From Episyrphus balteatus (taxonomy: Eukaryota; Arthropoda; Insecta; Diptera; Syrphidae), in assembly GCF_945859705.1 (NCBI RefSeq), contig NC_079136.1, positions 129,615,027 through 129,679,026 on the forward strand: a DNA stretch of 64,000 nucleotides, written 5' to 3'. The translations under genes and the position numbers were made by a program. Every line of letters starts with the position of its first letter. The first letter of the stretch is position 1. A model generated the notes under the pieces. It was not told the origin of the DNA and did not search any database. It saw only the letters and a program-made list of their open reading frames with translations. This document shows, in pieces, positions 50,772-62,398 of this stretch.

Positions 50772-53244
50772 CGTTTGTGGGAAATTTTCATGATGTTGCA
50801 CTACAAACACACAACCGTGCGAGGTTATTTTATTTTCTTATTGTTTTTGCAACATTCAACAGGATAGTTAACATAAGGATTGCGTGAGAAAGGCTACTAA
50901 TAAAAATTATATGTGCAGAAATAATATGGTTATATGGCGGCGGGGGAAATAAAATAATTATAATGGATACAATTTTTTTTTTAGTATTCTGTTCAATTTA
51001 AGGCTGATTTTATGGCTCAAGTTGGGGGGCAATTAAAAAAAAACAAAGCCGACAATTGTTAAAAGCACCTTTATGCTCGTAAGAAATGTGGGTCGAGTTG
51101 ATTGGCGAATTTAGTGTTGGTGTTTTTTTTTTTCTGTAAAAGAGCAGGAGAAAACATTTCATTGTAATTGTTCTTTCGAAAATGTTTGATGGTTTGATAT
51201 TTCTATTTAAAAAGGTGAAATGAAATTGAATATAATTGAATTTGACATTTTAAAGAAAAAAGTAAGGCAAACTGCCTTTTTCTAGCCAAAGCCTCAATTC
51301 TTTTTGCAAAGAATTTTTCAAATATATTGCTAGTTTGACCTGAAGGTTCCCGGATTAAGAAAAGAAATAATTGTTACAAAATAATTTAAAAATAAAAAAA
51401 AAATCAATACAAAATAGGCTCCCTTGAAATAGTGAGAATCAACAAGAACCAACATTTTAAACTCAGTGCCATTAAAAGAAAATATTGATACAATTCAAAA
51501 TTTACTTTTTTCTTTTAACACGTAATACTTTTCATAAGAGAAAACTATAAAAACGGATACAGTTAACAAAATACTACCGGTCAAATGTTTAACAAGAGAG
51601 AAGTTATATTAAAAAGTTTTGAATTTGTCATGGAAAAAATACGTTAAATTAATAGTAATTCTTTTGGCTCCGTCGTAGTCGGGTATGAATTGTTTAATTT
51701 TTAAAATTGTATTTACATTTTCTCCATATAAAAATAAATTGCTCAATTTTCTATTTTTAATCAATTTGAATCAGCGTAAATCACACATTATTATATAAAT
51801 AAATTACAATGCCAATTTTACATGATTTTACTTCGAAATGAAATTTCTTAAAGAATATTTTTTTTCCTCTCAATTTTTAATGAAAACATTTAAAAATCTT
51901 TCTTTTTTTCTTGGTAGTTTTGTTGCACAGAAAAAAAAAAGGAAATAGAATGTGATCTCATTGACTTACCACACAGCTTCCATAACAACAAACGCCTACT
52001 TTGCTTGTTAATCTCCTTAAGAATCCTTAAGAGAGACATTTTACAATCCTGAATGTAAACTCATTTCATTTTTGCACTTAGCTTTATGTTGGCTTCTTTT
52101 TCTTATTATTCTTTTTGAGGAGGAGATTACGATGTGATTTTTTTTTCTATTTTTTTGTGATTTTATTTTTCAAAAAACCCTCTCGTTCTCATGGTAATCG
52201 TTTTAATGTACAAGGCCCACACACACACACATAAACTGAGTTTTTTTTTCGTTTGATTTCATCTAGGAGGGGATGAAATTGACAAACCTCCCTTTTGCCA
52301 TTCTTGAACATAACAGAATGTGTTGTCAACAAGCTCACGTTTTTGGTGTTGTGTTCATTTCCTTAATCTATGTGTGACTGAGGTTACGATGATGACAGGA
52401 ATTTTTTTTTTTTTATTTTAAAATGGCATCACTGTATGGTTAAGTTGCCAAATATAAGTAAACTTTGTAAACATAAAAAATAAGAATCAGGAAAAAGTTT
52501 AAAATTTTTTGGCAAAAACCGAAGTAATTTTGTCCTTTAAAGTAGTTTTTAGAAAACAGTGATGCCACTTTTGGTGTTTTGTACCTATACATTGTTCTAA
52601 AATTACATCTGTCTCACGATTTCCTTGCAAAATTTCAATTAAATTAATTATTTAAATCTATCCTCATCACTTGAATGCAATAATTTCTAACTACATATCT
52701 CTTTTTTGAAAATTGGTCCTTGTGTAGTGCATTTAAACAAGACAAAAATGGTATTCATTTTGTAGAAAACAACATTCTCTACAAAAAGGTAGTTAAAATT
52801 AAATTGAAGAGTCGATATCTACCAAGATATACCGGTTCAAAGTTGTGTAAACGAAGATTTTTGAATGGGTTCTTTAAAATTTGCTGTCATTTGTAAATGA
52901 TCTCGTATTCTCATTAGGAAATTCAGGGGCAGGGGCGCAGATTCTACAAGGCGCATTTTCATATTTCATATTCATGTACTTTATGACGTTTCGTGTTGTA
53001 AAAACCATCACAACAACTTGCCTTCAATTTTAATACCTTATCCATACTTTTCCTACTTACACTCATATCTCTGAAAGAAAAACTAAAATTCCAGGAGCCT
53101 AAATGAAAGACGGAAACATTGTTAAATGCATGTAGTCCGGGACAAAATATGATTTCGTTTCACGAACGCCGTTTAAAGAAGCAACTTTAGCAACATCAGT
53201 CTCGCGAACGTGATAACTTTAGTTTCTACAGCACTCGTACAAAC

Positions 53245-53466
53245 ATGGTACACAAACACATCCCAATTCCATCAGGCAAGAGAGGAGACGAAATTGTTCG
53301 TTTGTCGAAGGTTGAACGAGCAATTCACCTGACATGTCTGGAGCTGTGTGTGTTCACTTGGCCAGGAAAAGTTGTCGTTTATAGAGAGGAGCAGGAGTTA
53401 TTTTGGCGAGGAAGAACGAAAAAGATTGTTTTGGTTAAGCCTAGGGCTTGGCTGCCAAACCAATGA
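53245..53466 (+). CDS. Candidate ORF, 73 aa, no recognised family
   Basis: I do not recognise the product. The ATG has the context CAAACATGG, which matches the fly start consensus (C/A)AA(A/C)ATG. The frame stays open upstream to a TAG at about 53187, so about 92 codons are open. The peptide is basic and mixed in composition (MVHKHIPIPSGKRGDEIVRL at the start, many K/R/E and three Trp). It has no membrane segment or signal peptide. Codon choice is much less AT-biased than the surroundings, with no homopolymer residues, unlike most frames in this window. The surrounding 53080-53480 patch is also more complex, so the frame may be chance inside conserved noncoding DNA or part of an exon. The last codon ends at 53466. 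No neighbouring exon or poly(A) signal is clear. Confidence 0.25.
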   Translation: MVHKHIPIPSGKRGDEIVRLSKVERAIHLTCLELCVFTWPGKVVVYREEQELFWRGRTKKIVLVKPRAWLPNQ

Positions 53467-54085
53467 ATTGAGAGTTAATATTAAGAAGGTGGAATGATGG
53501 CTGCGAGTTGAGTCTACCTATATTCAAAAGAACCTACCGGATACATGTGAATAATGTGATAGTGTCATGTGCCAAATAGTTGGATACAATACATCGCATT
53601 GGTAAGGGTGACATGTGCCAAAAAAAAAAAAACAATGAAAATATCTTATCCATAATTTATTCAAAGTTTTCGTGGTTCGTTTGGCAGGCGCATCTGAGAG
53701 AGTGGAATAATAAATTTTTATATCAACTTGTTTAACTCTAAGACCTTTTTTAACTAACTATCTCAAATTATTACATCCTCCCACACACTCAAAGATAGCC
53801 ATTTTTGTAATCCATCAAAAGTCTCATGAGACCTAAAGTTCCCCCAACTCTCAATCGAGAGTGACACTGTTTTCCGTTTACAATTCGTTACATGAATTTT
53901 GCTCACTTCGGGCCACACTGATTGCGCTATGGCTTCAAGTTCTTATGGCTTGGTTACAACTCTACGTGACAGTTGTAGAAAGAAACACGTGATTTTACTT
54001 TTTTTTTTCTTCATCTTTTCTTCCCGGTAGACATGATTTTTTTGTTTCTTTTTAGTTCTATAGCCGTGGGGGTCTTAATGACTCC

Positions 54086-54110
54086 AACCGACCAACCGAC
54101 CGACCGACCA
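54086..54110. repeat. (ACCG/ACCA)n short tandem repeat
   Basis: Imperfect 4-bp units CCGA/CCAA, six copies. Confidence 0.85.
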
Positions 54111-54600
54111 TCGTCATCAACAACATCTTGTAGGGTCATTGCCATTTTAGTCGAGAGGCGTTGTTGTATGTTGTGTACAAGTGGGAAGATGGTGTTGATC
54201 GATAACTTCAATTAGAGCCGTTAGTTAAGTTGTTGTGTGCCTGTCGCCTGGTGATCTTGATGACCTGTATATATAAGACACATCCACGCGAGCTGTGTGG
54301 TGATTTTCAGATAACGGTTTAGGGAAACAATTCACAATGAGGAAATTAGTTTGTTTGTTTTTTTTTTTTTTTTCTTTTGATGTTGAGGTTGTCTCAAGAA
54401 ATTGAGGTGAGCATTTTTTGTAATGTTTGCGACGAAAGAGGGAGTTTTGATGATCTTTAAGCTTTTCCAAGTTGATTAAAAATAAACACGAAGAAACGAT
54501 ATACTTCCTTTAGCAATTTGTTGCCGCATGTTTCTTTTATTTCCTGATCGATTGCATTATGTTCTGTAGAGCAGGTTCTTATTTTGTTGTAGTTAATTTC

Positions 54601-54729
54601 TAGCAACATGTTGCAACAACTTTATAAGATATTGATCGATGTAAACACTTATTTATCCGTTGTAATTTTTTGAATGAACAAAGTTTAGGAGATTAGATAT
54701 TTTAAAAAGTTGCAGCAACATGTTGCCAG
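54601..54729. mobile_element. About 130-bp inverted-repeat element with GCAACATGTTGC ends
   Basis: The left arm GCAACATGTTGCAACAACTT continues to ATAAGATATT (54603-54633). It pairs with the right arm AGATATTTTAAAAAGTTGCAG...CAACATGTTGCC (54695-54727) with few mismatches. Each end is itself a palindrome (GCAACATGTTGC). A third GCAACATGTTGC lies at 57835. No target duplication is evident. Confidence 0.5.
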
Positions 54730-57700
54730 ATGATGTGCATGAATGTTCATCTATTTTATAATAAATTTTAAGCTACTTAACATAATTTTATAAATGGAGT
54801 ATCGATGGAAGCGTCTTTTTGTCCGTTGGTTAAAGGCTTTGAGGTCTCACATCGAATTTGAATATAATACCCTCTAGAGGCAAAAGTCATGAAGTATACA
54901 ATGGCCTTATGCTATTATTATCGTTTCATCTTGCTAGTTCAAGTTCACTGCTGCCGGTGTATAGTAGAGTGTTAAACCTTTAAATTTTTTTTTCTAAAAT
55001 TCAAAATCAACATCCTATTTCTGACTAACAATTAAATATAATTATTTAACAACAAAAGTAAGCTTAATTATATCGAAACCTTTAAAGACTCAACTTAAAT
55101 CAACAAATAAAATAAAATCTTATCGCAAAACTGCCACCCGCTCTCAATGAGATGTGACAATAAACTCATTTAGGTGTTTGTTGTTGTTTTTTGTATTTGT
55201 TTGTCGATCGAAAATTGCAGGTGTGTCTATGGCAAGTGGTGTATATATATAACTTAAGGAAGCAATTAGACATGCGGTTTAAATAAACCATACATACCTG
55301 ATACTTGTATGTTGGCAACAACCTCTTAGAATTGTTATCTTAATGGGTTTGGTTCGTCTTGGCCATTATTCGATTAATGGTAATCCATTTGTCACAACCA
55401 ATAGGTGTGTAAATATAATTTTTTTTATTTTTATTGGGTCACAAAAAAAATATTTATTAAAATTAAAAGTGTTTTTTCTTTTTAGTTTATCTCATAACAA
55501 ACAAAAACCGAAATTGTTACAATGAAAAATAATTATTAAAAATGTATTGATGATGTACCTAATTATTGATTTTTGTATAGGCTTTAATTTTTAAATTTGA
55601 CAAACTTTTGCGAAAAAATCTACAAATATTTTCTACGAAATTTTATCGCCAGAATGATTTAAATAAACAATAGGTTTGGGATCTAATGCCGGACTCATCT
55701 TTTATAACGCTCCAAAAAGTATGCAACGGAAAAAAATGAAAGTGTCACTTATATATTTTATTTGTTTTGTGAGGAAATAAGTGGAATCGACTGTTAACTA
55801 TTATAACCGTATATCTTTACCACATTCAGAACATCATTAATTAACAAAATCATGTTAAATAAAATCAAATATAAAAGATTTTTTTTTCTCAAACAAACAG
55901 ACAGACAGACAGAAAGACAGACACAACATGATTCTCTTAAACTTAAATTCTCACAAAAGGTCTTAGCGATTATGAATAAGTCAAACAATCTTTCTTTGTT
56001 CAAGACTTCCCTATCTCATTCTCTCTTCCATCTGAAAGTTTGAAGAAACTCCTCCAGAATTTACCTTCATCACCAAGAAGAAAAACGGAATGAAAGAATA
56101 TATTTTTATGTTGTTGTTGGATATTCCCATGCTAAACAATATGAAGTCAAACAATGGAATTACTGTCTGTCATAAAAATAACTTTTAGCTCTTTGGGAGA
56201 AAACTTCAAGTCTTTTCTTCATCTTGCGCTGTTTGTGGTGGGGTTCTTTTACGTTCATCATCCATATGATGGAATGGAAAATGGAAATTCTTATTCTTTG
56301 CATCGTTTACACAATCTCTTGATCTTCTATTCTTGGTCATTTGACCGAAACACTAGAGTTTCTTTATTAGAACAGAAGAGAAGAGATTCAAGACAAAGAC
56401 ATTGCACTGTGGACCACTAGGTAATTAGTTCAAGAAAATACTCACAAAACTGAATGATTCTTCTGTGTGTGTGTGTGTCGGTTAAGACAGTTAGATAGAA
56501 GTTATATAACATTTTTATGTTCACCAAAATTCTCATCACATCGAGATAAAGAATCTTAATGATTTTTTTTTTTTTTTGTCATATAAATTATTTATTACTT
56601 TTGGTTCTCATTTTCTTTTATGAAAAAAAGACAGAAAACAAACAAAAATTGAAATTGGAAACAAAGTTAAATGGAAGTTTTGTGCCAAATCCTCCAATAT
56701 TCTTCCTCATTTCAAAACTTCTGGGAAAACGAAAAGAAAGCAAACAAAATAAAGTTTTTCTTTTTGTACTTTTGCTTAGTTTTTTTTTTTATGAGAGGAC
56801 CTCAATTCGGTGTTGCACTGAGGAGTAGCTGTTTTGAAATTTGAAAGAAATTTTTACCAAATTTCACAAATACAGACACACACACTGATTCTGTATAGCA
56901 TCAACACCATCAAGACACACATGACAAGCCATTAGAATTAATGAAACATGAAAATGATTTCAAATGCAAATGTAATATACTTTGGCAATGGAGTAAATGT
57001 CTTTATGGTGCTTGCCAAAATTGATTATTGGATTAAGATTTAACATTTTTTTGCTGCAAAACGGTTTAAAGCTGTTGGTTATGTGGTGCATGCAAATGAT
57101 GACAATTTGACGTACAATCACTTTCATTCTATTCCTTCGTAAAATATACATTTTTTCTGTATTTTTTAAAAGAGTGTGAAATCTTTTTAAATTGAGTTTA
57201 TTTCTAAATTACTGTCTTGACGATAAAAAAATAGTTAACATGGCTCAAATCCCTTCATTTTCCTAAATATTTTATATTGCTGACAAAAAAAATTTTAGGG
57301 ACCTCATGTTTAAAGAGAAAAATATTTGCAGGACCTCCAACCGAAAAATGTTCAAATCGTGATACAACCAACAAAAATTAAAAATCAAATTATGTTCTGA
57401 AAAAATTTTCCTAACAAAACAATGATTTTAGCTCTTGAGAAAGTTTTAGAACCCGAATTTGCTTAGGGTCAGTCACCCTGAGAAAAAACAGTTTCAATTC
57501 TCAAATACCAACAAAAACCTTAAATCAAATTCTCCTGATTCAAATTTTCTTAGGATCCCAAGAATAATCATTAGATAATTTTTAATATTCCCCAAAAAAA
57601 CAAACTGAGGCCCCAAGAAATTTGAAAATTAAAATTCCTGTAAACATTAACCCTTTTAGACCCTGAGTTATTACTTAGCTACACCCAATTTCTCCCGATT

Positions 57701-58060
57701 GCCTTTACGTGCATGCAATTTTACCGGGCACTTGCGTGTCAATTATTTCATATTTGGTGCGTGCTATTAAATCATCATCATCAATTGAATATTTTTAATT
57801 TTTTTTCCACACACAACCAATTCCTCCTAAATTGCAACATGTTGCTATCGAATGCATCACATTGAACATACATATACATCAGCCAACAAAGCAACATACA
57901 CTGTCAAATTAATTCGTTTAACTCAATCAATTAACCAAACTATACCTACACACAAAAAAAAACTTTGATGGGACTATCTCAAGCCAGCCAAGCTCAACCA
58001 ATCCAAGCCCAAAAAAAAAATCAAAAGAAACCATCGCACACAAAGCGCAATGTACTCCAC
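54730..58060. other. AT-rich spacer, no gene seen
   Basis: A (GT)n tract lies at 56464-56478. The 88-aa frame at 56154-56420 has no recognised domain. A third GCAACATGTTGC palindrome is at 57835. Confidence 0.5.
55899..55924. repeat. (CAGA)n tract
   Basis: Six imperfect CAGA units with one AAGA. The conserved blocks of the dispersed (CAGA)n repeat are not seen next to it. Confidence 0.85.
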
Positions 58061-58599
58061 GAATTGCCTCACAATAATTGTTGAAGCAATTAATTGCTAG
58101 TTTCAACTCTTATGTACACTTACACTCAACTGGCTATGGCGTATTGTGTAGTCGTCATCTCAGTCGACAAGAGATAGATAGCGCACGGCAACCAAACCAA
58201 CAAATTAATAGCAACAAACTAGCGAATTTTCAACAATTGCCTGCTTGCTTGCGGAGACTTCATGCGCCATCCACTTAAAAAAAAAAAAAAACTAACAACT
58301 CGAACATCTATACCGAGTACCGAGTTAAGTACTATACTGCCACATTGCTACTTTGTGCTACCTTTTCTGTCAGTTTGTCGTCGTTTCCATCTGACGCTCT
58401 GTTTTTTTTTTTCTGAATTTCTGACGAAATTGCAGCAAATTTGTGTTCTTCAATTTTCGTGTGGAGTATTTTTGATTTTTTTTTGGAGGCAATCGGGTGC
58501 AACAACAAAAAAAAAGTCAGAAGCGACTTGAATGTACTACAGCAAGCAATCAATTAGCCACAGTCGTTGGATTGCATTCAAATTGCATGAGATAATCAT

Positions 58600-59010
58600 T
58601 GGTGAGGCATATATACAGGCTTGTAGAGAAGTTTACACGGGCCAGTACAACATGCAATCAATTGTTTGAATGCAACGAGTTTGACTTTTTGTTCTTCTCT
58701 TTTTCCACCGACCGAAACCCCTTCGTCGATCGACGATCGAAGACCGGCTGACTGATTCATGGAGCCATCGATGCGACATGAACGATTACCCAACTCAAAC
58801 ACACGCAAAAACATTGTTCTCCACGCCATCTGGGTGTGCGCACGTGTATCCCGCCTTTTTTTTTCTTTTTTTTTTTTTTCTTTACAAAAAAACCGACCGA
58901 CGAGAGCGACCTTCCTTTAAAAAAAAAAAATTAAATTAAATATCGAAACGGAAACTTGAAAAAAGTGCCTCACCTTAATAAAAAAAAAAATCTATACGTG
59001 GGCGGTAAGT
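58600..59010 (+). promoter_or_regulatory. CpG-containing patch ending in a splice donor; possible promoter and untranslated first exon
   Basis: The patch is markedly less AT-rich than most of the window. It holds ACCGACCGAAACC, the 12-bp palindrome CGTCGATCGACG (about 58724) and GACCGACCGACGAGAGCGAC. It ends at GGGCG/GTAAGT (donor at 59005), a near-perfect fly 5' splice site. A further rich stretch, CGGCCGGTCGGTGGCGGTGG, follows at about 59376. No coding frame spans the donor, so if real the exon would be noncoding. Composition and donor are seen; a promoter is inference. Confidence 0.3.
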
Positions 59011-59195
59011 TTTGAGGTCTTAACTTGGGGCTTAAGAGTTCTGTCTCATTCTACGGTAGCCAGCAGCGCCGCATTGCGCTGTGTTAGTTGTCATGTACTT
59101 GAAACCTGATATCCAAGTTATACTCGGTGTTTATTATCATCGCCTTCATCTACGTTGGTACCCTCTCCGACTCTCGGTTGTGCCTCAAAAAAAAA

Positions 59196-59213
59196 GCTTC
59201 AGCTTCAGCTTCA
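59196..59213. repeat. (GCTTCA)3 repeat
   Basis: Three perfect GCTTCA units. Confidence 0.9.
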
Positions 59214-60032
59214 ACAAATAAATAAAAAAAAATATATCTGAGAATTGGAGGAAAAAAAATCTCAAGAAAAGTGAGTGACTTTGCGCGTGCTCAGGTGTTG
59301 TGAGATTATTACTTTTTTTTTGTGCTGATATCTGCTGGCCGAAATCTTCTCGGATTTCAGGTTCAGAGACCCGTGCGGCCGGTCGGTGGCGGTGGCAGTA
59401 AGAATAAATAAAATAAGATTCGGTAATGATTTTAATCGCGAGTTGATTATTTTTTTTTTTTTTTGGCTTTTTTCTCTTAATTTTCCACTTGAAAAGAATT
59501 GCTTTTTTTGTTTGTTGGTCTTTTGTTTTGTTTTATTTTGTGTGGAAATGAAATTCTTCTGTGCGCTGTGTATAGTTCATTTGAAGTAGATAATTACAAC
59601 ACGCTGCTGAAAAGCTTGAATGGGACTTTTAAATGGACCCAAAGTGCAATTTGAGAGTTTAGAGGCAGACTGGACATAGAGAGAGAGAGAGGTGAGCCTG
59701 TGCTTTGTGTATTACTATTGGAATTGTTATTAACTTGCAACACACTAGTGAATGGTTTGTGTGGATATTTAAATTTTATGCCAAAAGCGTGACACAACTT
59801 TAAATTTGAATAAAATTTAGAAAAATCAGTTAAGTTAGTTTTTGACATCTGAGTTTATTTTTAATTGTTTCAAAAACCGTCGATCGTAGATTACTTGGAT
59901 ATTTTTGTTTTTTTTTAGAGTTTAATAATTCACGTAGTTATTTTTATCTTCTTCCAATTTAATACATGGAGATAAAGTAAAATGCAGTACTTGTTTAACT
60001 TAAGTGGCGCCCAAGTGAAATTTACATTTGAG

Positions 60033-60344
60033 TAGTGATGGAAACTATCGAATAAAAACTATCAAAATATCGATAGTTGTAAAATTTTCATTCATTCATT
60101 CATTTAGTTACTTTTTTTATTCGAATCGTTTTTTCATTCGATAGTTTTTTTCATTCGATTAGTTTTTTATTCGATAGTTTTTTCATTCAAATAGTTTTCT
60201 TAAACGATAGTTTATTCGATAGTTTTTAACCGATAGTTTTATTCGATAGTTTTTATTCGAATGAATAAATGAACTATTCGATAGTTCAAATCATTCAGTT
60301 ACTAAATCTCGATAGTTCAAATCATTCGATAGTTATCATCACTA
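60033..60344. mobile_element. 312-bp hAT-like MITE with a perfect 8-bp target duplication
   Basis: CATTTGAG lies immediately outside both ends (60025-60032 and 60345-60352). The element begins TAGTGATGGAAACTATCGAA and its reverse-complemented end reads TAGTGATGATAACTATCGAA. The TAGTG terminus and 8-bp duplication are hAT hallmarks. The interior is a run of ATTCGATAGTTTTT-type units in both orientations, including TATCGATAGTT, which would fold heavily. There is no coding capacity, so it would depend on a transposase from elsewhere. Confidence 0.92.
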
Positions 60345-61094
60345 CATTTGAGATTTTACTTCAAGAAAACTTCCGACAAACCTGATATTTAGTAGAGACC
60401 TTTCCGTTTAAGTAAATCCCAATAAGTGCCTTTTGTGTGAGAAGAGGAGCGTTCATTTTTATTTAAAGAAATATAAGACAGATTGATTCCTTTTTACCAT
60501 ACTTTTTCTTCCAACGATTTAAGGGAAATCCCTATTGATACATTTGTCCGGTGTGTAACTCAACTTTATTAATTTTTTTTCTTAATTTTTCACAACCGCT
60601 ATTTGTAGGTATAAATTTAAAAATATTGACAGTTTATTCTAGTGCAAGTAGGTACATTGTCTACTAAAATTGATGTCAAAGTGGACAAATATTTTTGTAC
60701 TTCCAGAGATATGGTAAACCTATAGGGTTTTTTTTTATTCAAAAGACGTTTTATTAAGAAGACATATATTATACATCGTTAAAAACTTTGAAATGATTTC
60801 TTTTCTTAACACTAAATTGGTTGAAAATTGACGACGCTAAAATTTGTTCAGTAATTGAAAGTCATAAAAAAACGTTTTTTTGTCCCTAAGTTACAATTTT
60901 TTGGGGGGTGTATTAAAATATGTCCTTACTATTTTGTTATCAGTCTGACAAGCCCTATAGAAAGTGAAAAATTTTCAGTCGAGTTTTTTTTTAGTTAAAA
61001 AATAATTTTTTCATATAGAAAAAAAAGTTACTCATACACCTCAGTGACCCATCTTCACATCTGATTAGAAAGTAGTAGATACAATTTTGATTTA

Positions 61095-61330
61095 AAAAAA
61101 ATAATTTTGCGGCACGACTTGTCATAAATGTGACACCTCATGAAGGAGTAAGACCTAGTGACTGTAATTGTACCTAATTAATTTACAGGAATGGGAAAGA
61201 CATACAATTTACCGCCGAATCCGAACGGCAAAGCAGAGACGAATTTTTGTATGACAAAGATAGTCTTGTAGGCTTTATCGCAAGAGGCTTGAATGGGATT
61301 CGAACTCAGATCCCAAATTTAATGACTGTC
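61095..61330 (-). mobile_element. tRNA-derived SINE, head truncated
   Basis: On the minus strand the B box GAGTTCGAATCCC (about 61271-61283) is followed by CATACAAAAATTCGTCTCTG and TTTGCCGTTCGGATTCGGCG. Next come TAAATTGTATGTC, CCATTCCTG and AGTCACTAGGTC, ending near GTCGTGCCGC. This order matches, from memory, a SINE body common in fly genomes (…CCGTTCGGATTCGGC…AGTCACTAGG…). The tRNA-like A box expected about 40 bp before the B box is missing, so the 5' end is lost. It is not a functional tRNA. Confidence 0.75.
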
Positions 61331-62398
61331 AAAAAATGTGCAAATAAAAAATATTAACGCCAAAATTTTGAACATTTTATGTCAATGTTTTTAAGCTCCG
61401 TAGTTACTTTAGATGATAGTTGGCGGTCCCCAAAATTAAATTTTAAGGCACTAGACCCTGAGTTTTTTATGACTACTCTAAATTGATCATGAAATAGTTC
61501 CAAAACAACTATTTTAAGTCTGGTAACGAAAGATGCTAGATGCAATTACCTAAAAACCTTACCAATATTAAATAAACATAGTTATTACACCACTTCACTG
61601 GCAAAACTGTGCTGAATTCATAAAAGTTCACATAAAGTTCAACCAGCAAATAAAAACATCCCTCCACTAACTACCCCATCTAAATGTTTTCTGCTGACCA
61701 AAAGGTGTTAAAACTCAAACACGTATAGCAGCATACTCGTTAAAAACAACAACAACAACAAAAAATGTATACTATAACGCAACGCAGCAATTATATGGTT
61801 TTGCAAAGTTAAATGCATCACCATCCCTCTCTCTACACACAATAGAGAGGTTATAGGTTTTGAATAAGGTTAGGTTAAGATAGGATACCTCTATCCACAC
61901 ATTTTGTGTATTTAAACCTTAGCCTATCTACGAGCCTTTTCATACTACTCGTTTCATATTGCACCAAAACTAAACAAAAGACGGACAAAAACAAAAAAAA
62001 AAAACGACAGAAAAAAACCCCTGGTGCTGCTGCTGTTGCTGTGCTCCTTCACCCGATTGAGCTTGAGTACATTTATGAAACTTACACCGAACTGACGTGG
62101 ATTGATTGAACAGTTAGGCTTGAAATTTTAATTAAAATGCAAATATACACGCTAACATAGACTCTCTGTTGTTGGTTGTGGATAGATGTGCGGAACAAAG
62201 GCATCATAGGCAAGCCTATAAAAGACTGACCATAAACCTATATGTATGTATGAAAAGTAGGTATATGATGGGCTTATATCGAAGAGGTGTGAAGTGAAGG
62301 TTGAGTGCATTAACAGTGCACATCAATCGATTGAAAACGACATTTTTCATTCATTTTTCCCTGGAAATTTTTTCCTCTTAACTTAGTGCTGAAGCAAT

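Larger units (their letters stand above)
49239..53080. other. Spacer, no gene seen
   Basis: The 142-aa minus frame at 49566-49994 is mostly Lys/Phe runs from A/T tracts. A (CCG)n run lies at about 50543-50554 and a CA tract at about 52217-52230. Confidence 0.5.

Noticed and set aside
52926..52960. CAGGGGCGCAGATTC as a third copy of the CAGGRGYGGATT hAT-like end
   Set aside because: Similarity ends after about 12 bases and none of the following ordered blocks are present.
61265..61290. B-box-like GGTTCGAATCC-type sequence as a second tRNA gene
   Set aside because: No acceptor, D or anticodon stems pair around it, and the following body is SINE-like.
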